Shown piece by piece: positions 21,934 through 32,125 of a DNA stretch of 64,000 bases (positions are counted from its first letter, which is position 1; each line of letters opens with the position of its first letter). The stretch comes from Neopestalotiopsis rosae (Eukaryota > Ascomycota > Sordariomycetes > Amphisphaeriales > Sporocadaceae). Where the stretch lies: positions 5,580,001 to 5,644,000 of the forward strand of contig JALGAS010000004.1 in assembly GCA_023078685.1 (NCBI GenBank), in the 5' to 3' direction. The notes beneath the pieces were generated by a model. It was not told the DNA's origin. It searched no databases and saw only the letters and a list, made by a program, of their open reading frames with translations. The position numbers and the translations under genes are program-made.

Positions 21934-24900
21934 ATGAACCAAGAAATACGAGCCCTGGTAGACACGGGAGCTCAAGGAATTTTTATCTCCCCAAGAATCG
22001 TCAATAAACTTAAGGTACCATGGAAATGGAAGAAGACGCCCTACACACTCAACACTGTTGATGGACAACCTATATCTTATGGAGATGGAATTGTTGACAT
22101 GGAGACTGCGCATATTCAAGTCTACATCCAAGACCATAAGGAGGAACTCACGTGCGACATCACAGAAATCACGGACTACGATGTAGTCCTAGGGATAACC
22201 TGGTTGAAGGAGAGCTGTCCCCGAGTGAACTGGAAAACAGGCCAATTCCAGTGGGATTTACCAGGAATAGAGTCAGCCCCTGAGGAGAGTTTGAAGAACA
22301 AACCCTCAAGCGACCCTGAGACACTTGGATTTTACCTTATGACCAAGCATGTCAAGCCGAAACTCGACACTGTAGTACCCGAAGAGTACCAAGAGTTCAG
22401 CGACCTGTTCAGCGGAGTGCTGAAAACAGGATTACCAAAGCACACAAGATACGACCATGAAATACCCCTCCAGGAAGGAAAGGAACCCCATTTCATGCCG
22501 ACATACCCAGTAAAACCTCAGCATGAGGAAGCGTTGAAAGAATACCTCAACGACATGACCCAGAAAGGATGGATTACAGAATCCACCTCACCAGCAGGAT
22601 ACCCTATACTTTTCGTACCCAAGAAAAGCAAAGACGGGAAACCCAAATGGAGACCTTGCATCGACTATCGCAAGCTTAACGATATCACGATCAAGAACCG
22701 ATACCCCCTTCCTTTGATCAAGGACCTACGCGACAAGTTGCACGGAGCCAAGTGGTTTACGGCCCTAGACTTGCCCAATGCGTACGGATTGATCAGAATT
22801 AAGGAAGGAGAAGAATGGAAGACCGCATTCCGTTGCAAATACGGACATTTCGAATACAAGGTTATGCCTTTCGGCCTAACCAACGCACCAGCAAGTTTTC
22901 AAAACATGATCAACGATGTCCTTCGGGAATACCTCGACAAGTTCGTAGTAGTATATCTCGATGATATACTCATCTACTCCAAAGACCTCGAAGAACACAA
23001 GCAACATGTCAAAATAGTGTTACAGAAACTGCAGGACGCGAACCTGCTAGTCAACCCCGAGAAAAGCGAATTCCATAAGAAAGAAGTCACCTTCGTAGGA
23101 TACGTCGTATCCCCCGGAGAAGTCAAAATGGAACCATCCAAGATTGCAGCAGTAAGAGACTGGCCTACCCCGAAAACGGTAACAGAAGTCAGATCCTTCT
23201 TAGGACTCGTAAACTTCTACCGAATGTTCATCAGGAACCTCGGAGGCATAGCCGCACCTCTCACGCACCTGACGAAAAAGGATGTACCCTTCATTTGGAC
23301 AACCAAGGAACAAGAAACGTTCGAACAAATCAAGGAAGCCATTACGGATGAACCAGTAATGCGCATGGCAGACCCAGAACGGGAGTTCGAAGTCGAGACA
23401 GATGCCTCGGACTACGCCATGGGTGGACAGCTCACACAAAAGGACGACAATGGGAAACCACACCCTGTCGCCTTCTACAGCAAGAAGTTCACCAAGGAAC
23501 AACTCAACTACCAGATCCATGACAAGGAACTAATGGCAATTATCGAAGCCTTCAAGGAATGGAGACACTATCTTAGTGGAACCAACTACAAGGTCCAAGT
23601 CTACACCGATCACAAGAACCTCGCCTCGTTCACAACCAGCAAAGAACTCAACAAGCGACAAATCAGATGGGCAGAGTTCTTGGCAGACTTCAACTTCGAA
23701 ATCAGCTATCGAAGAGGAACTGAAAACGGAAGAGCCGATGCGCTCAGCCGACGACCAGATCATTATCAGGATACGCCCAAGGAGGCACACACCCTTTTTA
23801 CCATGGAAGAAAACGGGAAACTGGTCCCGACCATGAATCTCTATGCAACCATGAGCATAACCAACCATAACAGCTGGACGGAACGCATGACTAAGTGCCC
23901 AGATCCAGATGACAACCTAGTAGGGAGACACGATCCCAGCCAACAGCACTATAACGGGAAGATCAAAATCAAGGAACCACTACTCCAAGAGCTAATCAAA
24001 GATTACCACGAGTCACCGACTAGTGGACACCAAGGAGTGTTCAAGACAACCAAGCGAATCCAACAACACTTCGATTACCCACAGCTGCGGAAACACGTCA
24101 GCAACATCATCAAGGAATGCGATTTATGCAATAAGGCAAAATCAGCACGACACAAGCAATATGGACAGTTGCAACCCATACCGCCACCAGACAGAGCATG
24201 GAAATCTATCGCTCTAGACTTCATCGTGAAGCTACCACTATCAAGGGAACCCTTAACTGGAGTATTCTACGATAGCATCCTAGTATTCACCGAACGACTC
24301 ACGAAGTACGCATACTTCCTCCCATACAAGGAAGCAAGTAACGCAGAAGAATTGGCATACACCTTCCTACGGACGATCGCCAGCAGACACGGATTACCAG
24401 ACGAAATCATCTCCGATCGAGACAAGCTATTCACATCGAATTTCTGGAAATCACTCATCAGTCAGTTAGGATGCAATCACAAGTTATCCACCGCCTTTCA
24501 CCCACAAACCGATGGACAAACAGAACGAGCCAACCAAGTACTCGAAGAATACCTCAGATGCTATGTCAATCATCAGCAAGACAATTGGGTCACACTATTG
24601 CCACTTGCGGAGTTTGCATACAACAGTGCAGTACGAGAACCCACCGGAATGTCACCGTTCTACGCCAATTACGGCTTCGAACCCGACATCACCAAAGAAC
24701 CAATCAGAGGAAAAGGACTTGCACCACACGCCATTCAGCGTGTAGACCAGCTCAAACACCTGCAAGCACAACTCCAGAAAGACCTTATCATGGCCCAAAG
24801 CAAGACCAAAGAAAGACATGATAGGAAGAAGATTGAGGGACCAATCTTTGCGGAGGGAGACAAAGTCTACCTTCTACGCAAGAACATCAAAACCAAGCGA

Positions 24901-25308
24901 CCAAGCGACAAACTCGACTTCAAGAAACTCGGAGCATTCATAATCGAGAAGAAGATCTCGGATGTCAATTACCGTCTCAAGTTACCAAAAACTATGAGAA
25001 ACCACCGAACCTTCCATATCTCATTGCTAGAGCCAGCACCAAAGAACGCTAAAGTCGACGAAACGCTAGAAACAGAACCCGATCAGCAAGAATACGTCGT
25101 TGAGGAAATCATCGACCATAAGAAAGTCGGACGGGGATACCAATTCCACGTTAAATGGAAAGACTACCCACCTGAGGAAAACACTTGGGAACCTAGGAAG
25201 CATGTTGAGGGCTGCGCCGCTCTTGACCAGTATCTCCGGTCTCAACAAGAGGACCAAGATCTACAAAATCACTTCCGAAACCAAGTGAAGACCAATCCAC
25301 CTCGTTAG
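21934..25308 (+). CDS. Gypsy Pol polyprotein with C-terminal chromodomain
   Basis: At least 1124 residues counted from the first ATG; the frame is also open upstream across the Gag stop, so translation by -1 frameshift from Gag is plausible. Order: aspartic protease (ALVDTGAQG, residues 7-15); reverse transcriptase (VPKKSKDGKPKWRPCIDYRK; YLDDILIYS near 340); RNase H (TDASD near 489); integrase zinc-binding domain (H..H..CDLC, about 692-732); integrase core with D near 762, SDRD near 827 and E in NQVLEEY; then a chromodomain at about 1054-1105 (YVVEEIIDHKKVG.., WKDYPPEENTWEP). The chromodomain is typical of chromoviruses and usually directs integration to heterochromatin, which fits the insertion inside a silenced Copia. 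Confidence 0.95.
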   Translation: MNQEIRALVDTGAQGIFISPRIVNKLKVPWKWKKTPYTLNTVDGQPISYGDGIVDMETAHIQVYIQDHKEELTCDITEITDYDVVLGITWLKESCPRVNWKTGQFQWDLPGIESAPEESLKNKPSSDPETLGFYLMTKHVKPKLDTVVPEEYQEFSDLFSGVLKTGLPKHTRYDHEIPLQEGKEPHFMPTYPVKPQHEEALKEYLNDMTQKGWITESTSPAGYPILFVPKKSKDGKPKWRPCIDYRKLNDITIKNRYPLPLIKDLRDKLHGAKWFTALDLPNAYGLIRIKEGEEWKTAFRCKYGHFEYKVMPFGLTNAPASFQNMINDVLREYLDKFVVVYLDDILIYSKDLEEHKQHVKIVLQKLQDANLLVNPEKSEFHKKEVTFVGYVVSPGEVKMEPSKIAAVRDWPTPKTVTEVRSFLGLVNFYRMFIRNLGGIAAPLTHLTKKDVPFIWTTKEQETFEQIKEAITDEPVMRMADPEREFEVETDASDYAMGGQLTQKDDNGKPHPVAFYSKKFTKEQLNYQIHDKELMAIIEAFKEWRHYLSGTNYKVQVYTDHKNLASFTTSKELNKRQIRWAEFLADFNFEISYRRGTENGRADALSRRPDHYQDTPKEAHTLFTMEENGKLVPTMNLYATMSITNHNSWTERMTKCPDPDDNLVGRHDPSQQHYNGKIKIKEPLLQELIKDYHESPTSGHQGVFKTTKRIQQHFDYPQLRKHVSNIIKECDLCNKAKSARHKQYGQLQPIPPPDRAWKSIALDFIVKLPLSREPLTGVFYDSILVFTERLTKYAYFLPYKEASNAEELAYTFLRTIASRHGLPDEIISDRDKLFTSNFWKSLISQLGCNHKLSTAFHPQTDGQTERANQVLEEYLRCYVNHQQDNWVTLLPLAEFAYNSAVREPTGMSPFYANYGFEPDITKEPIRGKGLAPHAIQRVDQLKHLQAQLQKDLIMAQSKTKERHDRKKIEGPIFAEGDKVYLLRKNIKTKRPSDKLDFKKLGAFIIEKKISDVNYRLKLPKTMRNHRTFHISLLEPAPKNAKVDETLETEPDQQEYVVEEIIDHKKVGRGYQFHVKWKDYPPEENTWEPRKHVEGCAALDQYLRSQQEDQDLQNHFRNQVKTNPPR

Positions 25309-25804
25309 AAACCCCCATAGACTGAAGGTCCTCCACCACGAAGTGCTCGTGGCTATCCAAGGCAGGCAACAGACCATCCTCCTTGTCCAGCTCCTCCATT
25401 CCTCGCTGGAACAACTCGGACCCCTTCGCCTTCGCACGAGCACGGATCTTTCGGATACGAGATAACCGACCAGCAGCAGCGGCTAAAGAAGACTGAAGTT
25501 CTGCCATCTTCTCGTGAAGAGCCAGCAGATCATCACTAGCTTCCTCTTCCTCCTTCTCCAACTTCTGTTGCTGATCCAACACCTTTCGGAGAGAAGACGC
25601 TACCAGAACACCATCGCACTTCCGAGTCGGATGACGGATGCACTCCAGACATCGATTCGACCTTTCCTCCGACATGACGCAAGTCGTCTTATTTTTCCAG
25701 CAAGGCGTGCAAGGCATATCGGCAGCACGACCGTTCTTTTTCACAAATTCCAAAAGGTTTAAGCGCTCGAGTGTTTTACGAGCAGGGACTGAAGGATCTG
25801 ACAT
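25193..25804 (-). CDS. Antisense Cys-rich ORF in the Gypsy 3' region
   Basis: A 203-residue frame runs on the strand opposite Gag-Pol between the Pol end, which it overlaps by 116 bases, and the right LTR. From ATG 25804 it reads MSDPSVPARKTLERLNLL. A Cys cluster follows at about residues 30-65: CTPCWKNKTTC then CLECIRHPTRKCDG. Next comes a charged coiled coil (KEEEEASDDLLALHEKMAEL), a basic RIRKIRARAKAKG and an acidic C-terminus. The Cys cluster recalls fungal zinc-cluster DNA-binding domains but is not a canonical Zn2Cys6. Similar Cys-rich proteins recur in fungal genomes in my recollection; no function is known to me. Transcription would start in or near the right LTR. Confidence 0.6.
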   Translation of the reverse strand: MSDPSVPARKTLERLNLLEFVKKNGRAADMPCTPCWKNKTTCVMSEERSNRCLECIRHPTRKCDGVLVASSLRKVLDQQQKLEKEEEEASDDLLALHEKMAELQSSLAAAAGRLSRIRKIRARAKAKGSELFQRGMEELDKEDGLLPALDSHEHFVVEDLQSMGVSNEVDWSSLGFGSDFVDLGPLVETGDTGQERRSPQHAS

Positions 25805-25940
25805 GATGAGCACCCATCACAAGGAAAGCAAGAAGGGAAGGATATGGAAGGGAACTTAAGGGACACGGCACAGATGGGGACGCGACCTACTTATGCGGCC
25901 TAAGTCTTTCGAGGACAAAAGACATGGAGAAGGGAGCTGA

Positions 25941-26452
25941 TGTTACGAACATGCACCCTTGCAGAAGGACAAACAACTGTGTTGGCGCTTAAGAAGGTAT
26001 GCTGCGGGGCAGTGACCACGGCCCTGGCCAAAAGACCCAGCCACCCCCGCCAGCTGTCAACAAGTGTTGACAGGATCATGGCCTTGGCAATGATCCATTG
26101 GCATGGATCACAAGGATCATTGTGATCCATAAGATCCAAGAACAAAGGGGATCATACTTGTTGGTATGATCCAAGCAAACATCAGTGAGGGAATGAATGG
26201 ATATATTAGGGAGGGATTTCCTACGGTTACATAGACAGTCATTACCTCAGTGATCAATCTAAGCATCTATCTTACCCATAGGTGAAGCATTCAATACGCT
26301 TTGACGACTACACTTGTGAATCATTTCAGGACCACCATCTTCAGTTACTCATTGCTCAGTTCAGTATCTTGGCTAGCGTTCCCTGTTAGCATAAACCCCC
26401 AACACCTCTTATACTCAGGTTTATTCTAGAAACCCGTAGTATAGTCGTTACA
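25941..26452 (+). repeat. Gypsy 3' LTR
   Basis: It starts TGTTACGAAC after the purine-rich GGAGAAGGGAGCTGA and ends ..GTCGTTACA before ACCGT. No difference from the left LTR is seen on reading. Confidence 0.95.
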
Positions 26453-29400
26453 ACCGTATCGTTATTCGAATCTACGTACTATTAGTTTTGCCTTATACCG
26501 CTTAATATTACCGTTTTTATCGGTTTTTCTTTTAAAAACCTATTTAACGGTAAGTGGGTATTTACCGGCTTTTTGGATTTTATTACGATCGATTGCCTAA
26601 AAAATCCCTTTTCGTATAAATTGCCGAAGTTCTTCGTAGGTAGCTTATAGCTATTTTTCCTTTTTCGGCGTTTTTAACGCTTATTTAAGCGTTTTCGGTT
26701 TAATATAGCCGTTATCGATCGTGGAATAATACGAGATATTAGCGAATAATTCGTCGTATTTAACGAATTTATTTCGTTTTTTTTCCGTAAATTTCGGAAG
26801 GATTATTTCGATATTCGATCTCGGAATATTCGAAATAATATCGGATTCGGTATTCCCGGGTAAATTCGGTCGTTCGCTAATACCGGGTAGGTTCGGCCGT
26901 TCGCTGGTACCGGGTAGGTTCGGTCGGTCGATATTTATAGCCGTGCATTTTTCTTTTAACCGGAGGTTATAAGGGCTATTAATCCTTTAATTTTCGTTTT
27001 TAAATAAACCGATAATTAAATTATCCGATTTAGCGTAACGGTTAATATTTGCGGCTTTTGCCGTGGGGTTCGAGGTTCGATTCCCCGGAACGGTAGTTCG
27101 AAAGTTATTAGAATGCTGTGAATTTTCCGAATTTTGTAATTTCTGAAGATTATCCGAATTTTGTAAATTCTCCCCTTTTTTTCGATTTTCCGGTAATAAT
27201 CGAATATAGGAGGTCCGTATAATTCGTGATTTATACGGTCGATCGGCAATATAAACGTAATAAATTTTATTACTATTATAGCCGATTATTTTTCCGTTTT
27301 CGGTAATATTACCGAATTTATCGGAAGTAACCCGATTTTCTTTTAGTTTATATACCAAAATAGGCGTTTTAAGGGCATAAATAATAAATACGTTAGGCTT
27401 ATTATCCCGTTACGGCCAGAAATAATCGTAGAATTCCTAATAAAGGGTAAGCTGACCGGACGATGTAGCCGTAATATTTACTAAATAAATAACGGCTTTT
27501 ATAACGAATTCCTAAAGATTTTTCGGGAGTTATAAATCGATAAAAACCGTACGGGTTTTTTCGATTATTATTCGATTCGTCCTTTCGGTAATACCGTTTT
27601 ATTCCGGTATATATGGAGTAGTAGGTTCGAATATAATCCTTTTTCCGGTTAAATAATCGTTTAATTTAATTAGGGAAAACTCCTTACCGTTATCCATGCG
27701 AATTATATTCGGGTATCGACCGAATTATGTTTTATAATATTCGATTTTTTTAGTAACGATATCGAATATTTTAGATTTTTCCTTGGAAAACTCCACGTTA
27801 CGGAAGCCGGTTTTATTATCGGTAAAGCCGGTTATATAATTATAACCGGAATAGCTAGATGGGGTAATATATACCGTATCGATGCAAAGTCGATATAACG
27901 GTATTTTTGCCCGATTCGGATTAATACGGGTTTAGTTACGGGTAATTTTACCCGAAAAGCAAGATTCGCAATAGAAATCTTCCTTTTTTATTTCCCTTTT
28001 CGGTATATTAGCGGTTATTTTAGCTATTTTAGCTAAAATATCGAAGCTAGGGTGGCTAAGGATTTTATGCTACCGTTCCGTAATTATAAGGAAATTCGAA
28101 TTATTATTTAATAATTCGATTTTTTCGAAATCCGTCGAATTATCGGATTTCGTTACCGATGCCGGTTCCGGGTAAATTACGTCGAATATACGGGCTTTCT
28201 TTATTATTTTTAGTAGATTTATGGCTAAATAAGCCATATCGGGTTCCGATTTATTTGCTACGTAAAGAAAGAAACCACGTTTTCCTTAATTTAACGTAAT
28301 AAACGGACGATTTTTAAAATCGCAAAGCTTATTCCCGCTTATAATACTATTTTTTTGGTAGTAAAGCTGGCCGGATATAATATTTAGCGGAAATTCCGGA
28401 ATATAGAGTACGTTTAATAATGTAATTTTACGTATTTCCCGGTTAATTTGGAATAAAAGAACGATTTTTCCTATTTTTTTTGGAAATATTTTTCCATTAC
28501 CCGTAATAACCGGTGGTAAACCGGTTTTTTCGGTAAATTCGACGAATAATTTCTTATTATTCGCAATATGCTTCGAAAAATTAGTATCGTATAGCCACTA
28601 ATCTCGTGGAACGGTATTAAATTTCCGATTATTCGGAATATCCGAAAAAGAATAAAATGATTTTCTTTCGGTGGTTTCTTCGGAATTACGTGGTGGTTTT
28701 CCTCGATTTTGTGACTTATTCGAGGAACGGGTGGATGAAGTCGAAGTATTCGGCTTATTCGACTTATTCGAATTATTCGAATTATTCGATTTATTCGAAT
28801 TCTACCGTTTCTTTCCGCTTTTGGATTCCTATCGATTTTGATTGGTCCGGGAATTTCGGGACTTATTTTTATTACCCGTAAAATAAGAATTTCTTATTAC
28901 CGAATCTAGATCCCGTCGGTTTTCGTTTAGTATATCGGTTATTAGATTTTCTAAATTAGGGGGTATAAGTGACCGTAAGGCATTTTTTTAACGATTTGCT
29001 TATATAGGGTAGGCTAACTAGAGGGCGGCTATAAAGATCGTTTTTTAATCGATATCGTCGATTTTTGCCCTAATGTTTAAAAGCTTAAATAAATAGCTTT
29101 TAAAATTGGAAATAAACTCGTTTAACGAATTATAATTTTCGAATTTTATAATATGGAATTCGAGGTATAGCTGCTATCGAAGGACGGGACCGGTGCCTTA
29201 ATAGGCTAATTATAAAATCGATAAAGCCTTATACGGATTAAATTTATCGAAAATTAAATTTAACGGTTCGTTCGTTATATTTTAACGAATTAGAAGTAAC
29301 GCTTGGGCTTTTTATATCTCGGTTATACCGATATACGTTTTAGGTTTTTCGAAAAAACCGTTTATACCCAGTAGCTTTATATATAACTATATAATGGATT

Positions 29401-29931
29401 TCCACGTATTCTAGTTATCCGAACCAAAAAATTTCTATTTCTCCGGTATTTGGCAACCAAATAAGGCACGTATAGTGCTATCCATTTTGCCTGAATTTTC
29501 CCGTTATAACGATATATAAATCGTTATAAACGGTAAAGGATTCGTCGAAATAAAGGTAAAGACCTTTAAGTATACGATAAAGTATTGTATAAGTGATCCG
29601 TAAAACGGGTAACGCTGCTTTCCTAATGCAATAATCGGCTATTATAGCGGAATTCCGAAATTTATACTAAATAATTTATAGCTCGTTCGGGAAAGCGGCT
29701 ATAATTTTCGATTTATACCTTTTATTAAGGTATATAGCCTATAATATAATATAATATAGTATACTGCCTATAATCGGCTATTATAACGCGTTTCCGAAAT
29801 TTAAAAGTTAACCTTTTAGCCGTTATATGGCTATAACGGGTAAGGTTAACCGTTTCGGGCGTGGTTTATAGTTTTTCGATTATAAAGTCCGGTATCTAGG
29901 TATAGTATTATACCGGACCGGGCTTATAACC
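26453..29931 (-). pseudogene. Copia 2 gag-pol remnant, upstream part
   Basis: The minus strand continues the Copia 2 polyprotein: linker and integrase C-terminal text at 26987-27358 (VYKLKENRVTSDKFGNITEN), integrase at 27400-27900, GAG-pre-integrase near 28000, protease near 28500 and gag-like S/N/K runs near 28750. Stops are frequent. The primer binding site GGTTATAAGCCC lies at 29920-29931 (minus strand). Confidence 0.85.
27023..27092 (+). other. tRNA-like sequence antisense to Copia 2 pol
   Basis: TAGCGTAACGG (27031-27041, A box) and GGTTCGATTCC (27074-27084, B box) repeat the arrangement seen antisense in Copia 1. D- and T-arm pairings can be restored by assuming transitions, but the anticodon loop is one base short. 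Confidence 0.4.
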
Positions 29932-30403
29932 TATTTTAAGGTTTAATTAGGTAATTATATATTTTAGGTATAGGGAAGCGTTTAATTATAGGATTCGTAG
30001 AATCGTTTGGTATAGGCTGGAAAACGTGGTTATATTAAAGCTTAAGGAGAAAAAAAAAGTAAACTAATTATAAATAAAATAATTCCCTTTTATACTTATA
30101 AAACCAACTAATAAAAATATTCTGAAATATATTATTAATTAAGTTAATTTATAATTAAGTTAATTAATAATACGGTTAATTTATAATTAAGGAAAATAGT
30201 GGAATACTATAGAAGGTATTTGGGTAGGGCTACCTTATAGTATTGCCACCGCAATAGCCACCACTTAGTGGGGCTTTACCGAACGTTAAAAATATCGTTA
30301 ATAACCGATATCTTTATAGCCTTTATAGCTATTATAACGATTTATATATCGTTATAATGCTAATTTTATGCATTATCCGATGCTGTATAATATCCGTGCA
30401 ACA
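29932..30403 (-). repeat. Copia 2 5' LTR (right end)
   Basis: Reverse complement of the Copia LTR, ending ..CCGTGCAACA before target duplicate AAAAA. Confidence 0.85.
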
Positions 30404-30408
30404 AAAAA

Positions 30409-31470
30409 TATAAAACGCATAAAACGGCAAAAAAATTAAATATATTTTATTTTTAAAGCACGTATATATAAATTCCGTAATTTCGTAATTTTTATAATTA
30501 TTTAAAACGAATAATTTGGCTTTTTAAAAATTATTTAATTAAGTAAAAAAAATAAAAACTTTTTATAATTATTCGAAAGCTATAAAATTTAAAATCTATT
30601 TATTATTTATTATTATAAATTTTTAAAAACTAAATAAAATAAAATTTAAAAAAAATTATTATTATTAAATATTTTTTTTTATATATTATAAATAAAAAAA
30701 GCATTTTATTATTAGCGGAAATATATTCGATAAAAATAATTTAAGCACGGAACCCAAATTATTTTTTTCGAATAAAATAAAATTTTAATAATTTAAAAAT
30801 AAACCCGTTTAATCCCTTATTTTTAAAAATATTAATTTCGTTTATATTATATCGATTTATAATTTTAATAGCTATAATTTTAGGTATAGCGAAATATTTA
30901 AATTATAATTTAATAATATTAATTAAAGCTTTATTTATACGCTATAAATCGATAGCTTTATTTTTATAAACCTTTATTAATAAATTCCTTTTAATAAAAA
31001 ATTATATTTAATTTTTTCTAAAAAATTATAAATTTTTATAAATTTTTAAAATACGTTTAGCAAAATCCTTTAATTATTAATAAATTAGCGGCAGCCCTAA
31101 ATTTGCCTAAATTCGAATTTATTTAGCTAAATAATTTTTATTAATCGGTAAAAGCCTTTATTAATTAAAAAAAGCAATATTTTTTAATTAAATACCTTAT
31201 ATCTAATTTTAAAATATTAATCGTAAAATACCCTATTTTAATATAGCTTTTTTTATAAATTAACTTTATATAACCTTTTTAAAAATTTAGGTAATATAAT
31301 CTTCCGTATATAAGGGCATTATTATTTAATTAAGCGTTTTGCAAAATTTAATAATAATTAAATATAAATTAATAAAAAAATAAAAAAATAAAAATAAAAA
31401 ATATTTATAGCGGTAAAAGATTTTAAAAATGCCGAAATATAAAGGGTGCTAAAAAATAAGTGACGGACGT
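30409..31470. mobile_element. DNA transposon remnant, right piece
   Basis: Over 1 kb of extremely AT-rich sequence ending in the right terminal inverted repeat GTGACGGACGT and then TA. It would hold most of a former transposase, but no coding signal is left. Confidence 0.55.
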
Positions 31471-31472
31471 TA

Positions 31473-32125
31473 TTTAACTCTTCGTCTCTATAGCTCTTGC
31501 CATTATATTATATGCTATATTGGAAGCAGCTTCTGTCTATTATGCAAATATGTCGATAATACTATATGAAGAGAAAACAGAAAAGCGACGTGTGCAATTG
31601 ACGAACGTTTCTTGAAGAATTATTACCATCAAACGATTGTATTAACGAATCTGTACATTTTCCCCACAATCTGTGACCAGGTAACACACTTTCCCCAAAT
31701 CCCCCACAAAGACTTGGGGTCTGAGCCAATCGGCGTTCGCCGAAGCAGAGCATCGCCTATTGCCTCTGGAGGGCATTGTTAATAACTATGACGGGCTTCT
31801 AACACCTGCAATGTGATATTCCACTACTTGGATAAAAAACTAGGTAATCATGGTAATACCATGGCACAGGTGTAGTAGTGGCCTTGCGACCGACCCTTTG
31901 GAACGAGGGAAGTCTTTGGAGACATTCCAGAGCCACCTCAATACCCATTCCCATGAAACCTCGAGAACAGACTATGCGCGATTCAAATGAGAAGCAACAA
32001 TCATGTCTTGATTTATTCCTACGAGGCTTTTACGAATCCAACAATTGATAGTGAAGAGGAGCAAACCCCATAATCAGATCGAATAACAGCAATGTTTCAT
32101 ACTTAGTTGGGGCTTGCATTCTCTT
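31473..32125. other. Intergenic, no supported gene
   Basis: Base composition returns to normal immediately after the island. A hairpin-capable CGGCGTTCGCCG sits at about 31731. No coding region is supported. Confidence 0.5.

Larger units (their letters stand above)
18778..26452 (+). mobile_element. Ty3/Gypsy chromovirus, intact, inserted in Copia 2
   Basis: A 7675-bp element with 512-bp LTRs (18778-19289, 25941-26452) and target duplication ACCGT (18773-18777, 26453-26457). Copia 1 at about 14630-14660 shows the uninterrupted form of the target, with a single ACGGT. Gag and Pol are long open frames in the order protease, RT, RNase H, integrase, chromodomain. The base composition is that of normal genes, unlike the AT-rich host element. 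A purine tract, GGAGAAGGGAGC, precedes the right LTR. The element looks young and potentially complete. Confidence 0.95.
16933..30403 (-). mobile_element. Ty1/Copia LTR retrotransposon 2, RIP-degraded and split by Gypsy
   Basis: Same family as Copia 1 but opposite orientation. LTRs at 16933-17404 and 29932-30403 (about 472 bp) have clean TG..CA-type outer ends (TGTTCTAAGG and ..CGTGCAACA) and target duplication AAAAA at 16928-16932 and 30404-30408. Without the Gypsy insertion at 18778-26457 the element is about 5.8 kb, the same size as Copia 1. Coding remnants run leftward. Confidence 0.9.
10345..31470. mobile_element. Ancient TA-flanked DNA transposon (Fot1/Pogo-like), split by retrotransposons
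   Basis: The left end ACGTCCGTCACCTATTTTTT (10345) matches the reverse complement of the right end (31430-31470) over about 41 bases with only a few C/T differences. TA flanks both ends (10343-10344 and 31471-31472). Removing the two Copia insertions and their duplicated target sites leaves three pieces (10345-10692, about 16489-16932, about 30409-31470) totalling about 1.85 kb. That is the size of Fot1/Pogo-type elements of fungi, which also duplicate TA. The remaining sequence is so AT-rich that no transposase frame survives. The family name is an inference from size, TIR and TA target. Confidence 0.6.

Noticed and set aside
31562..31800. Possible mobile-element end with a CGGCGTTCGCCG hairpin
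   Set aside because: Only one short palindrome; no paired terminal repeat or target duplication could be found.
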